Under the pieces are notes generated by a model. That model worked only from the letters and a program-made list of their open reading frames with translations, searched no databases and had not been told where the DNA came from. A program made the translations under genes and the position numbers. Shown here in pieces: positions 18,463-26,215 of a stretch of 64,000 bases of DNA (the first letter of the stretch is position 1; each line of letters begins with the position of its first letter). Source of the stretch: Streptomyces sp. CC208A (GTDB taxonomy: Bacteria; Actinomycetota; Actinomycetes; Streptomycetales; Streptomycetaceae); NCBI RefSeq assembly GCF_030010625.1, contig NZ_JASCXN010000035.1, forward strand, positions 1-64,000, read 5' to 3'.

Positions 18463-18774
18463 ATGTCCAGCCATCCTTCCCCCCGCCCCGTCGCGGACCT
18501 GTTCGCCGCCGACGGGCGGCTCCTCGCGATCCCGCGCCGTCCGGCCCGCCGTGCGGCGCTGCTCGCGCACCTCGCCGAGACCCTTTTCGAATCCGGCCGC
18601 GTCTACCGCGAGACCGAGGTCAACGAGGCGCTGCGGACCGTCCACGCGGACTACCCGGCTCTTCGCCGCTACCTCGTCGTCGGCGGCTTCCTGGCCCGTA
18701 CGAAGGACGGCGCGGCCTACCACCGACAGCAGACGGCCCCCTTCCCCGGAGGCGCGGCCCCCGTCGTCGCGTGA
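18463..18774 (+). CDS. DUF2087 domain protein
   Basis: A 103-residue protein. The start at 18463 gives the family's usual N-terminus (LFAADGRLLAIPRRPARR). The DUF2087 pattern continues with VYRETEVNEALR and DYPALRRYLVVGGFL, a short winged-helix-like fold often attached to ArsR-type regulators but found alone here. It overlaps the next gene (GTG at 18771 over the TGA), so the two are translationally coupled. Confidence 0.85.
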   Translation: MSSHPSPRPVADLFAADGRLLAIPRRPARRAALLAHLAETLFESGRVYRETEVNEALRTVHADYPALRRYLVVGGFLARTKDGAAYHRQQTAPFPGGAAPVVA

Positions 18775-19403
18775 CCGGCGCGGCGGTGGCCGGCCTGCTG
18801 GCCGGCTACGGCATCGCGATCCCGGTGGGCGCCGTCGGCGCGCACCTGGTGGCGGTCGCGGCCCGCGCCCCGTGGCGTACGGGAGCGGGCGCGGCGCTCG
18901 GCATCGCGGCGGCGGACGGGGCGTACGCCCTGGTCGCGGTCGCCGGCGGGGCGGCGCTCGTGCCGCTCCTCGCGCCGGTGGTGACGCCCCTGCGCTGGGC
19001 GTCCGCCGTCGTCCTCCTGGTCCTCGCGGCGGCCTCGGCCCGTACGGCCCTGCGTGCCCACCGCGCCCATCGCGCCGGGACCCCGGCGGCGGATCGGCCG
19101 GTGACGGCCCCGCACCGCGCCTTCTGGACCTTCCTCGGCATCACGATCCTGAACCCGATGACGGTCCTGTACTTCACGGCCCTCGTCCTGGGCGGCCACG
19201 CCACGACGGGCCCGGCCGAGGCGGCCGTCTTCGTGGCCGCGGCCTTCGCCGCCTCCGCGAGCTGGCAGCTCCTCCTGGCCTCCACCGGCACCCTCCTGGG
19301 CCACGCCCTGACGGGCCCCCGCGCCCGCCTCCTCACCGGTCTGGCGTCGAGTGCCCTGGTCGCGGGCCTGGCGGTGGGGCTCGTGGTCCGGTCAGGGACC
19401 TAG
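18771..19403 (+). CDS. LysE-family transporter
   Basis: A 210-residue membrane protein with about six hydrophobic segments. The LysE/RhtB hallmarks are IPVGAVGAHLV near residue 16 and FLGITILNPMTVLYF near residue 122. The family exports amino acids or other small molecules; the substrate is unknown here. The GTG start at 18771 overlaps the stop of the DUF2087 gene by 4 nt. Confidence 0.85.
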   Translation: MTGAAVAGLLAGYGIAIPVGAVGAHLVAVAARAPWRTGAGAALGIAAADGAYALVAVAGGAALVPLLAPVVTPLRWASAVVLLVLAAASARTALRAHRAHRAGTPAADRPVTAPHRAFWTFLGITILNPMTVLYFTALVLGGHATTGPAEAAVFVAAAFAASASWQLLLASTGTLLGHALTGPRARLLTGLASSALVAGLAVGLVVRSGT

Positions 19404-19696
19404 CGGGTCCCGGATCGGTGCGTCAGGGCCAGCGCCGCGGCGGCCGTGAGGACGGCCCCCGCGGCCATCATCCCGCCCCGGGACCGCCACGACAGCGCCG
19501 ACCACTGCGACTCCGCCGACAGCAGGGAGCCGAGGCTCGCCCAGGAGCCCACGGAGAGGACGGACGCGGCCGAGCCGACCGAGCCGACCGACAGGAACGA
19601 CCCCACCGAGCCGATCGACAGCGTCGACCCGACCGAGCCGATCGACAGGAACGAGTTCCGGGAACAGAGGGACCAGCGAGAACCGTCAGCGCTCAT
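19400..19696 (-). CDS. Small Ser/Gly hexapeptide-repeat protein with C-terminal membrane segment
   Basis: A 98-residue protein. I start it at 19696 because the repeats follow directly, although the frame is open further upstream. Residues about 14-65 consist of tandem SIGSVGS/FLSVGSVGS units, a regular Ser-hydrophobic-Gly-Ser pattern that would stack as a narrow beta-solenoid like short ice-binding or pentapeptide-type repeats. Similar short proteins occur in many actinobacteria. A hydrophobic helix (MMAAGAVLTAAAALAL) ends the protein. Its stop overlaps the convergent LysE stop by 4 nt. The function is unknown. DNA across the repeats is itself repetitive. Confidence 0.65.
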   Translation of the reverse strand: MSADGSRWSLCSRNSFLSIGSVGSTLSIGSVGSFLSVGSVGSAASVLSVGSWASLGSLLSAESQWSALSWRSRGGMMAAGAVLTAAAALALTHRSGTR

Positions 19697-20191
19697 ACCC
19701 CGATCGTAGGCGCGAATGCCCGCCACGCGCGTGTGCGACCGGACCGGGGACCGTCGCCACCGCAGAGGCCACCGGCATCGACGCGCGGAACGCCGAACGG
19801 AAAGGATCCGCCACGACCAGCAGCGTCCCCGCTGCCTCTGTCCGACCCGGCTGCCTCTGTCCGCCCCGGCACGGCGGGGCCCCGGCCGACGAGAGCGGGC
19901 CGACGGAGGCGAGGCGCCGGGGGAGGGACCAGCCACACCAACGCGGCGCTGACGGTGCTCCGTTACGTCCCCGGCCGCACCGCACCGCCACCCCCCGCCC
20001 CCACGTCGGTGAACCGACCCCCTCGGGACGGAAATCCGCGAAGCCCCGTGATCGTCCTGCCACGATCACGGGGCTTTCCCGGGGAAGAAGGACGGTCGAG
20101 CCTGCCGAGCCGCACGCGCGCACCCGGCTCGCCGTGGGCGGCGAGCCCCGTCAGGTCAACAGGCCAGGGGTTCCAGGCCAGGGGTTCCGGG
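19697..20191. other. Intergenic region upstream of the hexapeptide-repeat gene
   Basis: About 500 bp holding no gene I can support. It contains a 14-bp direct repeat (GCTGCCTCTGTCCG at 19831 and 19850, 19-bp period) and, near its right end, the terminator of the copper operon. Confidence 0.5.
20041..20076 (-). terminator. Terminator of the copZ-copA operon
   Basis: Perfect 15-bp stem AAGCCCCGTGATCGT / ACGATCACGGGGCTT with a 6-nt loop, about 115 bp after the copA stop. It is symmetrical enough to act in both directions. Confidence 0.85.
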
Positions 20192-22459
20192 TCACTTGTC
20201 CGCGGCCTGGAAGCCGCGCAGCCGGAGGCTGTTGCCGACCACGAAGACCGAGGAGAAGGCCATCGCGGCGCCGGCGATCATCGGGTTGAGCAGTCCGGCC
20301 GCGGCGAGCGGCAGGGCGGCCACGTTGTAGGCGAAGGCCCAGAAGAGGTTCGAGCGGATGGTGCCGAGGGTCCTGCGGGAGAGCCGGATGGCGTCCGCCG
20401 CGGCCCGCAGGTCGCCGCGTACGAGGGTGAGGTCGCCGGCCTCGATCGCCGCGTCCGTGCCGGTGCCCATCGCCAGACCCAGATCGGCCTGGGCGAGGGC
20501 GGCGGCGTCGTTGACGCCGTCGCCGACCATGGCGACCGAACGGCCCTCGGCCTGGAGGCGCTTGACGACGTCGACCTTGTCCTGGGGCATGACCTCGGCG
20601 ATGACCTCGCCGATGCCGACCTCGGCGGCGACGGCCTCCGCGACCGCCGTGTTGTCACCGGTCAGCAGGATCGGGGTGAGCCCGAGGCCCTTGAGCCGGC
20701 GGACGGCCTCCGCGCTGGTCTCCTTGATCGCGTCGGCGACCTCCAGGACCGCGCGGGCCTCCCCGTCCCAGGCGACCGCGATGGCCGTCCTCCCGGCCTT
20801 CTCGGCCGCGTCCTTCGCCGCCTTGAGGCTCGCGGGAAGGGACATCGCCCACTCTTCGAGGAGCTTCTCGCGGCCGACGAGCACGGCGTGTCCTTCGACG
20901 ACGCCCTGGACGCCGAGACCGGGGATGTTGGCGAAGTCCTCGGGGACGGGCAGGGTGCCGGCCTTCGCGGCGGCGCCGGTGGCGACGGCCTGGGCGATCG
21001 GGTGCTCGGAGGAGTGCTCCAGGGCGCCGGCCAGGCGCAGCACGTCGGTCTCCTCCGTACCTGCGGCGGTGTGGACCTTCAGGAGGGTCATCCGGCCGGT
21101 GGTGACGGTGCCGGTCTTGTCCAGGACGATGGTGTCGACCTTGCGGGTGGTCTCCAGGACCTCGGGCCCCTTGATCAGGATGCCGAGCTGAGCGCCGCGC
21201 CCTGTGCCGACCATGAGGGCGGTCGGGGTGGCCAGGCCCAGGGCGCACGGGCAGGCGATGATCAGGACGGCGACGGCGGCGGTGAACGCGGCGGTCAGGC
21301 CCTGTCCGGTGCCGAGCCAGAAGCCGAGGGTGCCGAGCGCGAGCGCGATGACGATCGGGACGAAGACGGCCGAGATCCGGTCGGCGAGGCGCTGGGCGGC
21401 GGCCTTGCCGTTCTGCGCGTCCTCGACGAGCTTCGCCATCCGGGCGAGCTGGGTGTCGGCGCCGACGCGGGTCGCCTCGACGACGAGCCGGCCGCCGGCG
21501 TTCAGGGTGGCACCGGTGACGGCGTCGCCGACGGAGACCTCGACGGGCACGGACTCGCCGGTGAGCATGGAGGCGTCCACGGCGGAGGAGCCCTCGACGA
21601 CGGTGCCGTCGGTGGCGATCTTCTCGCCGGGCCGGACCAGGAAGCGGTCCCCGACCTGGAGTTCGGCGGTCGGTACGGTGACCTCGCGCCCGTTCCTGAG
21701 GACGGTGACCTCCTTGGCGCCGAGCTGCATCAGAGCCTTGAGCGCGGCGCCCGCCTTCCGCTTCGAGCGGGCCTCGAAGTAGCGGCCCGCCAGGATGAAG
21801 GCGGTGACGCCCGCGGCGGCCTCCAGGTAGATGTTCCCGGCGCCGTCGGTACGGGCGATGGTGAACTCGAAGGGGTGCGTCATCCCCGGCGTACCTGCGG
21901 TGCCGAAGAAGAGCGCCCACAGGGACCACAGGAACGCGGCGGTCGTGCCCACCGAGATCAGCGTGTCCATGGTGGCCGCGCCGTGCCGGGCGTTGGTCCA
22001 GGCGGCGCGGTGGAAGGGCCAGGCGGCGTAGGTGACGACCGGCGCGGCGAGCGTGAGGCTCAGCCACTGCCAGTACTCGATCTGGAGCGCCGGGACCATC
22101 GCCATCGCGATGACGGGGACGGCGAGGGCGACGGCGGTGACCAGCCGCTGCTTGAGCGGCCGCAGTTCGGCGTCGGCCTTCTCCTCGTCGGTGGGACCGC
22201 CCTCGCCCTCGTTCCCGTCGGTCTGCGGCGGCGCGGGCTCCTCGGCGGTGTAGCCGGTGGCCTCGACGGTGGCGATCAGGTCGGCGACGGAGATGTCGGC
22301 GTCGAAGGTGACCTTGGCCTTCTCGGTGGCGTAGTTGACGGTGGCCTCGACCCCGTCCATGCGGTTGAGCTTCTTCTCGATCCGGGCCGCGCACGAGGCG
22401 CAGGTCATGCCGCCGATGGCGAGCTCGACCTGGGCGGTGCCGGGGGTCGTCGTGGTCAT
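20192..22459 (-). CDS. copA: Copper-translocating P1B-type ATPase
   Basis: A 755-residue membrane pump exporting Cu(I). An N-terminal heavy-metal-associated domain carries GMTCASCAARIEKKLNRMDG (Cys pair near residue 18). The transmembrane CPC motif (IACPCALGLATPTALMVG) identifies the P1B-1 copper/silver class. The phosphorylation site DKTGTVTTGRM, the TGDN motif and the hinge GDGVNDAAALAQADLG are intact. A Glu/Gly-rich linker follows the metal domain. GAGGAGCAGGAA precedes the ATG. It lies 92 bp downstream of copZ on the same strand and ends at a strong terminator, so the two form an operon controlled from the CsoR-like sites at 22.9 kb. Confidence 0.95.
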   Translation of the reverse strand: MTTTTPGTAQVELAIGGMTCASCAARIEKKLNRMDGVEATVNYATEKAKVTFDADISVADLIATVEATGYTAEEPAPPQTDGNEGEGGPTDEEKADAELRPLKQRLVTAVALAVPVIAMAMVPALQIEYWQWLSLTLAAPVVTYAAWPFHRAAWTNARHGAATMDTLISVGTTAAFLWSLWALFFGTAGTPGMTHPFEFTIARTDGAGNIYLEAAAGVTAFILAGRYFEARSKRKAGAALKALMQLGAKEVTVLRNGREVTVPTAELQVGDRFLVRPGEKIATDGTVVEGSSAVDASMLTGESVPVEVSVGDAVTGATLNAGGRLVVEATRVGADTQLARMAKLVEDAQNGKAAAQRLADRISAVFVPIVIALALGTLGFWLGTGQGLTAAFTAAVAVLIIACPCALGLATPTALMVGTGRGAQLGILIKGPEVLETTRKVDTIVLDKTGTVTTGRMTLLKVHTAAGTEETDVLRLAGALEHSSEHPIAQAVATGAAAKAGTLPVPEDFANIPGLGVQGVVEGHAVLVGREKLLEEWAMSLPASLKAAKDAAEKAGRTAIAVAWDGEARAVLEVADAIKETSAEAVRRLKGLGLTPILLTGDNTAVAEAVAAEVGIGEVIAEVMPQDKVDVVKRLQAEGRSVAMVGDGVNDAAALAQADLGLAMGTGTDAAIEAGDLTLVRGDLRAAADAIRLSRRTLGTIRSNLFWAFAYNVAALPLAAAGLLNPMIAGAAMAFSSVFVVGNSLRLRGFQAADK

Positions 22460-22551
22460 TTCCTGCTCCTCGGAAGTACGGGATCGGGGGCCGGGGCCCG
22501 GGCGGGGGTACGGGACGGGCCCCGGCGGCCGGATCGGTCAGGCGCCGGCGG

Positions 22552-22833
22552 TCAGGCGCGGCCGGTCAGTTCGTAGCCCGCCTCGTCGACCGCCGCGGCG
22601 ATGGCGGCGTCGTCCGCCGCGCCGTCGGTGGTGACGGTCACCAGGCCGCCGGCGACGTCGACGTCCACGGAGAGGACGCCCTCCAGCGCGCTGACGGAGG
22701 TGGTGATGGCGGTCTTGCAGTGGCCGCAGGTCATGCCGGAGACCGTGTACACGGTGCTGGTGGCGTCGGCGACGGCGACCGCCGTGGTGGTGCCGGTCGA
22801 GCAGCTGTTGTCCGGGGTGCAGCAGGAACCCAT
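22552..22833 (-). CDS. copZ: Copper chaperone CopZ
   Basis: A 93-residue heavy-metal-associated domain protein. The Cu(I) loop VSGMTCGHCKTAI is near residue 32, and the C-terminal VDEAGYEL is typical. An extra N-terminal extension begins MGSCCTPDNSCSTG, adding three Cys that could bind further copper. GGAGGACGAC directly precedes the ATG at 22833, which fixes the start. It is the first gene of the minus-strand copper operon and hands Cu(I) to CopA. Confidence 0.9.
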   Translation of the reverse strand: MGSCCTPDNSCSTGTTTAVAVADATSTVYTVSGMTCGHCKTAITTSVSALEGVLSVDVDVAGGLVTVTTDGAADDAAIAAAVDEAGYELTGRA

Positions 22834-22864
22834 GTCGTCCTCCAGTGGTCTGTCCAGTGGACCG

Positions 22865-22883
22865 GATACCCTCGGGGGGTATC
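22865..22883. promoter_or_regulatory. CsoR-type operator 1
   Basis: GATACCCTCGGGGGGTATC is a perfect 7-bp inverted repeat with a 5-bp centre. It matches the G-tract palindrome bound by CsoR copper-sensing repressors. It lies downstream of the copZ -10 box, so a bound repressor would block transcription. Confidence 0.75.
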
Positions 22884-22898
22884 TGCGGTGTGGGTCCA

Positions 22899-22927
22899 TG
22901 TATACCCCTGGGTGGTATTCGACGCAA
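22899..22927 (-). promoter_or_regulatory. copZ-copA promoter with CsoR-type operator 2
   Basis: On the minus strand TTGCGT (22922-22927) and TATACA (22899-22904) are separated by exactly 17 bp. A second palindrome, ATACCCCTGGGTGGTAT (22902-22918), fills the spacer and overlaps the -10 box, so repressor binding would exclude RNA polymerase. Confidence 0.75.
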
Positions 22928-22940
22928 GTGTGGACCCGAC

Positions 22941-22968
22941 TTGACTTGATACCCCCCAGGGGTATGGT
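22941..22968 (+). promoter_or_regulatory. Promoter of the 23029 gene with CsoR-type operator 3
   Basis: TTGACT (22941-22946) and TATGGT (22963-22968) are 16 bp apart. The palindrome ATACCCCCCAGGGGTAT (22949-22965) lies between and over them, 64 bp before the start codon. Confidence 0.75.
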
Positions 22969-23028
22969 GAGGTGCAGAGAAGGCGCGCAGAGAAGACATG
23001 CAGGGAAACCACGTACGGGAGAGCAGCC

Positions 23029-24000
23029 ATGAACACCGGAGTGAAGATCACCGCCTTCGCCGCCGCCCTCGCCGCGACCTTCGGCACCGCGTACGGGGTC
23101 GGGAAGGGCGTCGGCCCCCTGGAGGAGCCGAAGAGGGCGGAGCACGGCGAGCACGCGGAGGCGGCGCCGAAGGAGCAGTCGGCCGGCGACGGCCACGGGG
23201 ACCACGGGAAGGCCTCCGCCGCGGAGCTTCCCGGCGGCCTCCAGGTCTCCGAGGGCGGCTACACCCTCGACCTGGAGACCCCGACCCCGCCCGTCGGCCG
23301 CAGCACCCTGAAGTTCTCCGTCCAGGACGCCGCCGGGAAGAAGGTCACCGCCTTCACCACCGAGCACGGCAAGGAGCTCCACTTCATCGTCGCCTCCCGC
23401 GACCTGACGGTCTTCCGCCACCTCCACCCCGAGAAGGCGCCCGACGGCACCTGGACGGTCGAGGCGGACCTGCCGGAGGCCGGCGGCTACAAGGCCTTCG
23501 CCGACTTCAGGCCCGCCGCGAAGGGCGCGAAGCCCCTGACCCTCGGCGTCGACCTCGCCGTCCCCGGCGCCTCCGCCCCGAAGCCGCTGCCCGCCGTCGC
23601 CCCCACCGCCACGGTCGACGGCTACCAGGTCCGCCTCGGCGGCACCCTCGACCCCGGCAAGGCCGGTGAGCTGCGCCTCACCGTCACCAAGGGCGGAAAG
23701 CCGGTGACGGACCTGGAGCCCTACCTGGGTGCGTACGGCCACCTGGTCGCGCTCCGCCAGGGCGACCTCGCCTACCTCCACGTCCACCCCAACGAGGGCG
23801 GCCCGGGCCCGGACGTCTCCTTCACGGCGACCGCGCCGAGCCCCGGCACGTACCGTCTCTTCCTCGACTTCCAGCACGAGGGCAAGGTCCGTACGGCGGC
23901 GTTCACGGTGAAGGCGGGCGCCACCGGGGCGACGCCGGCGCCCTCCGCCGACGCCTCGGAGACCGCCGATCACGATGCGGCGGGCCACACGCACGGCTAA
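23029..24000 (+). CDS. His-rich secreted or membrane-anchored protein of the copper regulon
   Basis: A 323-residue exported protein. The ATG at 23029 follows GGGAGAG and opens an uncleaved-anchor-like or signal segment (VKITAFAAALAATFGTAYGV). A His-rich stretch follows at about residues 40-65 (HGEHAE, DGHGDHGK), then two beta domains, each with a metal-like motif: FRHLHPEKAP near residue 130 and YLHVHPNEGG near residue 245. The tail ends in AAGHTHG. These features point to extracellular copper binding, and its promoter carries a CsoR-like operator shared with copZ-copA. It resembles YtkA-like secreted proteins rather than CopC. The exact role is inferred. Confidence 0.8.
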   Translation: MNTGVKITAFAAALAATFGTAYGVGKGVGPLEEPKRAEHGEHAEAAPKEQSAGDGHGDHGKASAAELPGGLQVSEGGYTLDLETPTPPVGRSTLKFSVQDAAGKKVTAFTTEHGKELHFIVASRDLTVFRHLHPEKAPDGTWTVEADLPEAGGYKAFADFRPAAKGAKPLTLGVDLAVPGASAPKPLPAVAPTATVDGYQVRLGGTLDPGKAGELRLTVTKGGKPVTDLEPYLGAYGHLVALRQGDLAYLHVHPNEGGPGPDVSFTATAPSPGTYRLFLDFQHEGKVRTAAFTVKAGATGATPAPSADASETADHDAAGHTHG

Positions 24001-24007
24001 TCTGGTC

Positions 24008-24023
24008 ATTGGACTAGACCTGT
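24008..24023. promoter_or_regulatory. Possible GntR/DasR-like palindrome upstream of cutC
   Basis: ATTGGACTAGACCTGT matches 12 of 16 positions of the DasR responsive-element consensus as I remember it, with the central CTAGACC arm intact. It sits 40 bp before the cutC start. Binding is untested and the call is tentative. Confidence 0.35.
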
Positions 24024-24062
24024 AGCGCCTGTAGCCGTGCGATCTGTGGAGGAATGAGCTCG

Positions 24063-24752
24063 ATGAGCAACCGTGCTGTCCTGGAGGTGATCGCCCTCGA
24101 CGAGCGGGACGCGGTCGCCGCCCAGACCGGCGGGGCCGACCGCCTCGAACTCGTCACCGACATCGCGGCGGACGGTCTCACCCCGCCGACGGCCGTCTTC
24201 ACCGCCATCCGCCGCGCGGTCGACATCCCGCTCCGCGTGATGCTCCGCCTGGCGGACGGCTTCGCGGCCGGCGACATCGAGGCGCTGGCGGGCCGGGCGG
24301 AGGAGCTCCGCGCCGCCGGGGCCGAGGAGTTCGTCCTCGGCTTCCTCACCCCTGACGGCGCCCCCGACCTGGTCGCCGTCGAACGGCTCGTCGCCGTCCT
24401 CGACGGCGCCCGCTGGACCTTCCACCGCGCCATCGACCGCGCCGCCGACCGCGACGGCCTCCGCAAGCGCCTCGCCGACCTCCCCGGCCTCGACACCTAC
24501 CTCACGGCGGGCGCCGCCACCGGCGTGGACGACGGCCTGGCCACCCTCAAGGCCGAGGCCGCCCGCACCGGCGAACCCGGCTACGAGCCCCAGATCCTGG
24601 TGGGCGGCGGCCTCCGCCTCGACCACCTCCCCGAACTCCGGGCCGCCGGCCTCACCGCCTTCCACATCGGCGGCGCCGCCCGCCCCCAGGGCTGGACGTC
24701 CCCGGTCTCGACGGAAGCGGTACGGGAGTGGCGCGCGGCGGTCGACGCGTAA
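24063..24752 (+). CDS. cutC: CutC family protein
   Basis: A 229-residue TIM-barrel protein of the CutC family. LEVIALDERDAVAAQTGGADRLEL at the N-terminus is represented by ALDERDAVAAQTGGADRLEL; FHRAIDRAAD near residue 120 and the C-terminal HIGGAARP are also family hallmarks. GGAGGA abuts the ATG at 24054, too close to serve it, so the in-frame ATG at 24063 (9-nt spacing) is preferred. CutC is traditionally tied to copper homeostasis, but that role is disputed; here it follows copper genes after 62 bp, possibly with its own regulatory site. Confidence 0.9.
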   Translation: MSNRAVLEVIALDERDAVAAQTGGADRLELVTDIAADGLTPPTAVFTAIRRAVDIPLRVMLRLADGFAAGDIEALAGRAEELRAAGAEEFVLGFLTPDGAPDLVAVERLVAVLDGARWTFHRAIDRAADRDGLRKRLADLPGLDTYLTAGAATGVDDGLATLKAEAARTGEPGYEPQILVGGGLRLDHLPELRAAGLTAFHIGGAARPQGWTSPVSTEAVREWRAAVDA

Positions 24753-24810
24753 GGCGGCCTCCGGCAGGAGCGGCCCGGAGGCGTACGCCCGGCGGGAATA
24801 CCCTGGGTAC

Positions 24811-25977
24811 ATGGGCGGCGGCGGTGGCGGTCTGACCGAACTGTTCCTCTGCGGCGACGTGATGCTGGGCCGGGGAATCGACCAGATCCTTCCCCACCCC
24901 CTCGACCCCGCCCTCCCCGAGCGGTACGTCCACGACGCCCGCGACTACGTCACCCTCGCCGAGTCCGTCTCCGGCCCCGTCCCCCGCCCCACCGGTCCCG
25001 GCTACCCGTGGGGCGAGGCCCTCGGCCTGATCGACGCCGCGAGGCCGGACGCGCGCGTGGTCAACCTGGAGACGGCGGTCACCCGCGACGACGCCCCCGC
25101 CCCCGACAAGGCCGTCCACTACCGCATGGATCCGGCCAACCTGCCCGCCCTGGCCGTCGTACGCCCCGACGTGGTCGTCCTCGCCAACAACCACGTCCTC
25201 GACTACGGCCGCCGCGGCCTCGACGACACCCTCGCCGCCCTGGCCGCCGCCGGACTGCGCACCGCGGGCGCGGGCCGCGACGCCGAGGAGGCCCGGCGCC
25301 CCGCGGCCGTCCCCCTGCCCGGTGGACGCCGACTGCTCGTGTACGCGATCGGCCTGGCCTCCAGCGGAGTCCCCCGCGACTGGGCCGCCACCGCCCGGCG
25401 CGGCGGGGTCCACTTCGCGGCGGGCCCCCACGGCCCGGCCGCCACCCGGCTCGCCGCCCGCCTGCGCGAGGCCCGCCGCCCCGGCGACCTCGTCCTGGTC
25501 TCCGTCCACTGGGGTCCGAACTGGGGCTATACCCCCGCGAGCGCCGAGGTCGCCTTCGGCCACGCCCTGATCGACGCGGGCGCCGACATCGTGCACGGCC
25601 ACTCCTCCCACCACCCCCGCCCCCTGGAGGCGTACCGGGGCAAGCTCGTCCTGCACGGCTGCGGCGACCTGGTCAACGACTACGAAGGCATCACCGGCCA
25701 GGAGCGCTACCGCGACGACCTGCGGCTCCTGTACCTGGTCGGCGTCCACGCCGAGGACGGCACCCTGGAGGAGGTACGCCTCGTACCCCTGCGCAGCCGC
25801 AGCCTGCGCCTCGAACGGGCCGGCGAACAGGACGTGGAATGGCTCCACGACGTACTCGACCGGATCAGCCGCCCGTACGGCATGCGGATCACCGCCACGG
25901 CGGAGGCCGACGGCCCGACCCTGGCGGCCCGCCCCGCCCCCGGGGGCCGGACGTCCCCGGTCCCGGCGGACGCGTAG
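24811..25977 (+). CDS. CapA-family metallophosphatase-like protein
   Basis: A 388-residue protein of the CapA (poly-gamma-glutamate capsule synthesis) family. Its motifs are LFLCGDVMLGRGIDQ near residue 10, VVNLETAVT near residue 85, VVLANNHVLDYG near residue 125, LVSVHWGPNWGY near residue 230 and DIVHGHSSHHPRPLE near residue 257. All calcineurin-like metal-ligand positions appear present. No signal peptide or membrane helix is seen, unlike B. subtilis CapA. In Streptomyces such stand-alone genes are widespread, and the true substrate is unknown. It lies 58 bp after cutC on the same strand. Confidence 0.85.
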   Translation: MGGGGGGLTELFLCGDVMLGRGIDQILPHPLDPALPERYVHDARDYVTLAESVSGPVPRPTGPGYPWGEALGLIDAARPDARVVNLETAVTRDDAPAPDKAVHYRMDPANLPALAVVRPDVVVLANNHVLDYGRRGLDDTLAALAAAGLRTAGAGRDAEEARRPAAVPLPGGRRLLVYAIGLASSGVPRDWAATARRGGVHFAAGPHGPAATRLAARLREARRPGDLVLVSVHWGPNWGYTPASAEVAFGHALIDAGADIVHGHSSHHPRPLEAYRGKLVLHGCGDLVNDYEGITGQERYRDDLRLLYLVGVHAEDGTLEEVRLVPLRSRSLRLERAGEQDVEWLHDVLDRISRPYGMRITATAEADGPTLAARPAPGGRTSPVPADA

Positions 25978-26005
25978 GGAGGGCGGGCCGGACGGGCCCG
26001 CCTCC
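25978..26005 (+). terminator. Terminator after the CapA-family gene
   Basis: GGAGGGCGGGCC pairs with GGCCCGCCTCC with one bulged base and a short loop, directly after the stop. Confidence 0.65.
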
Positions 26006-26215
26006 TGCGGATCGTTCGCGGTCCGCGGCTCCGTCTCGCCGGTTGAGGAAAACCTGAGGCGGAATTATGGCTTCCGTCACAGCGGCCCGGCTGGCCCGAT
26101 GGTGAGGTGGGTCACTATCAGCCAGGCGCGACCCCTTGCGAGGGCGGTTCTGACCAAGCCGCCCTCCGTCGCGTGTGCTGAAACGAGCAGTCAGGATGAC
26201 CGATGCCATGGGGGA

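Noticed and set aside
18287..22576. Plus-strand open frame of over 1400 codons across LysE and copA
   Set aside because: It runs antisense to copA and out of frame with two clear genes; the translation is compositionally biased and featureless.
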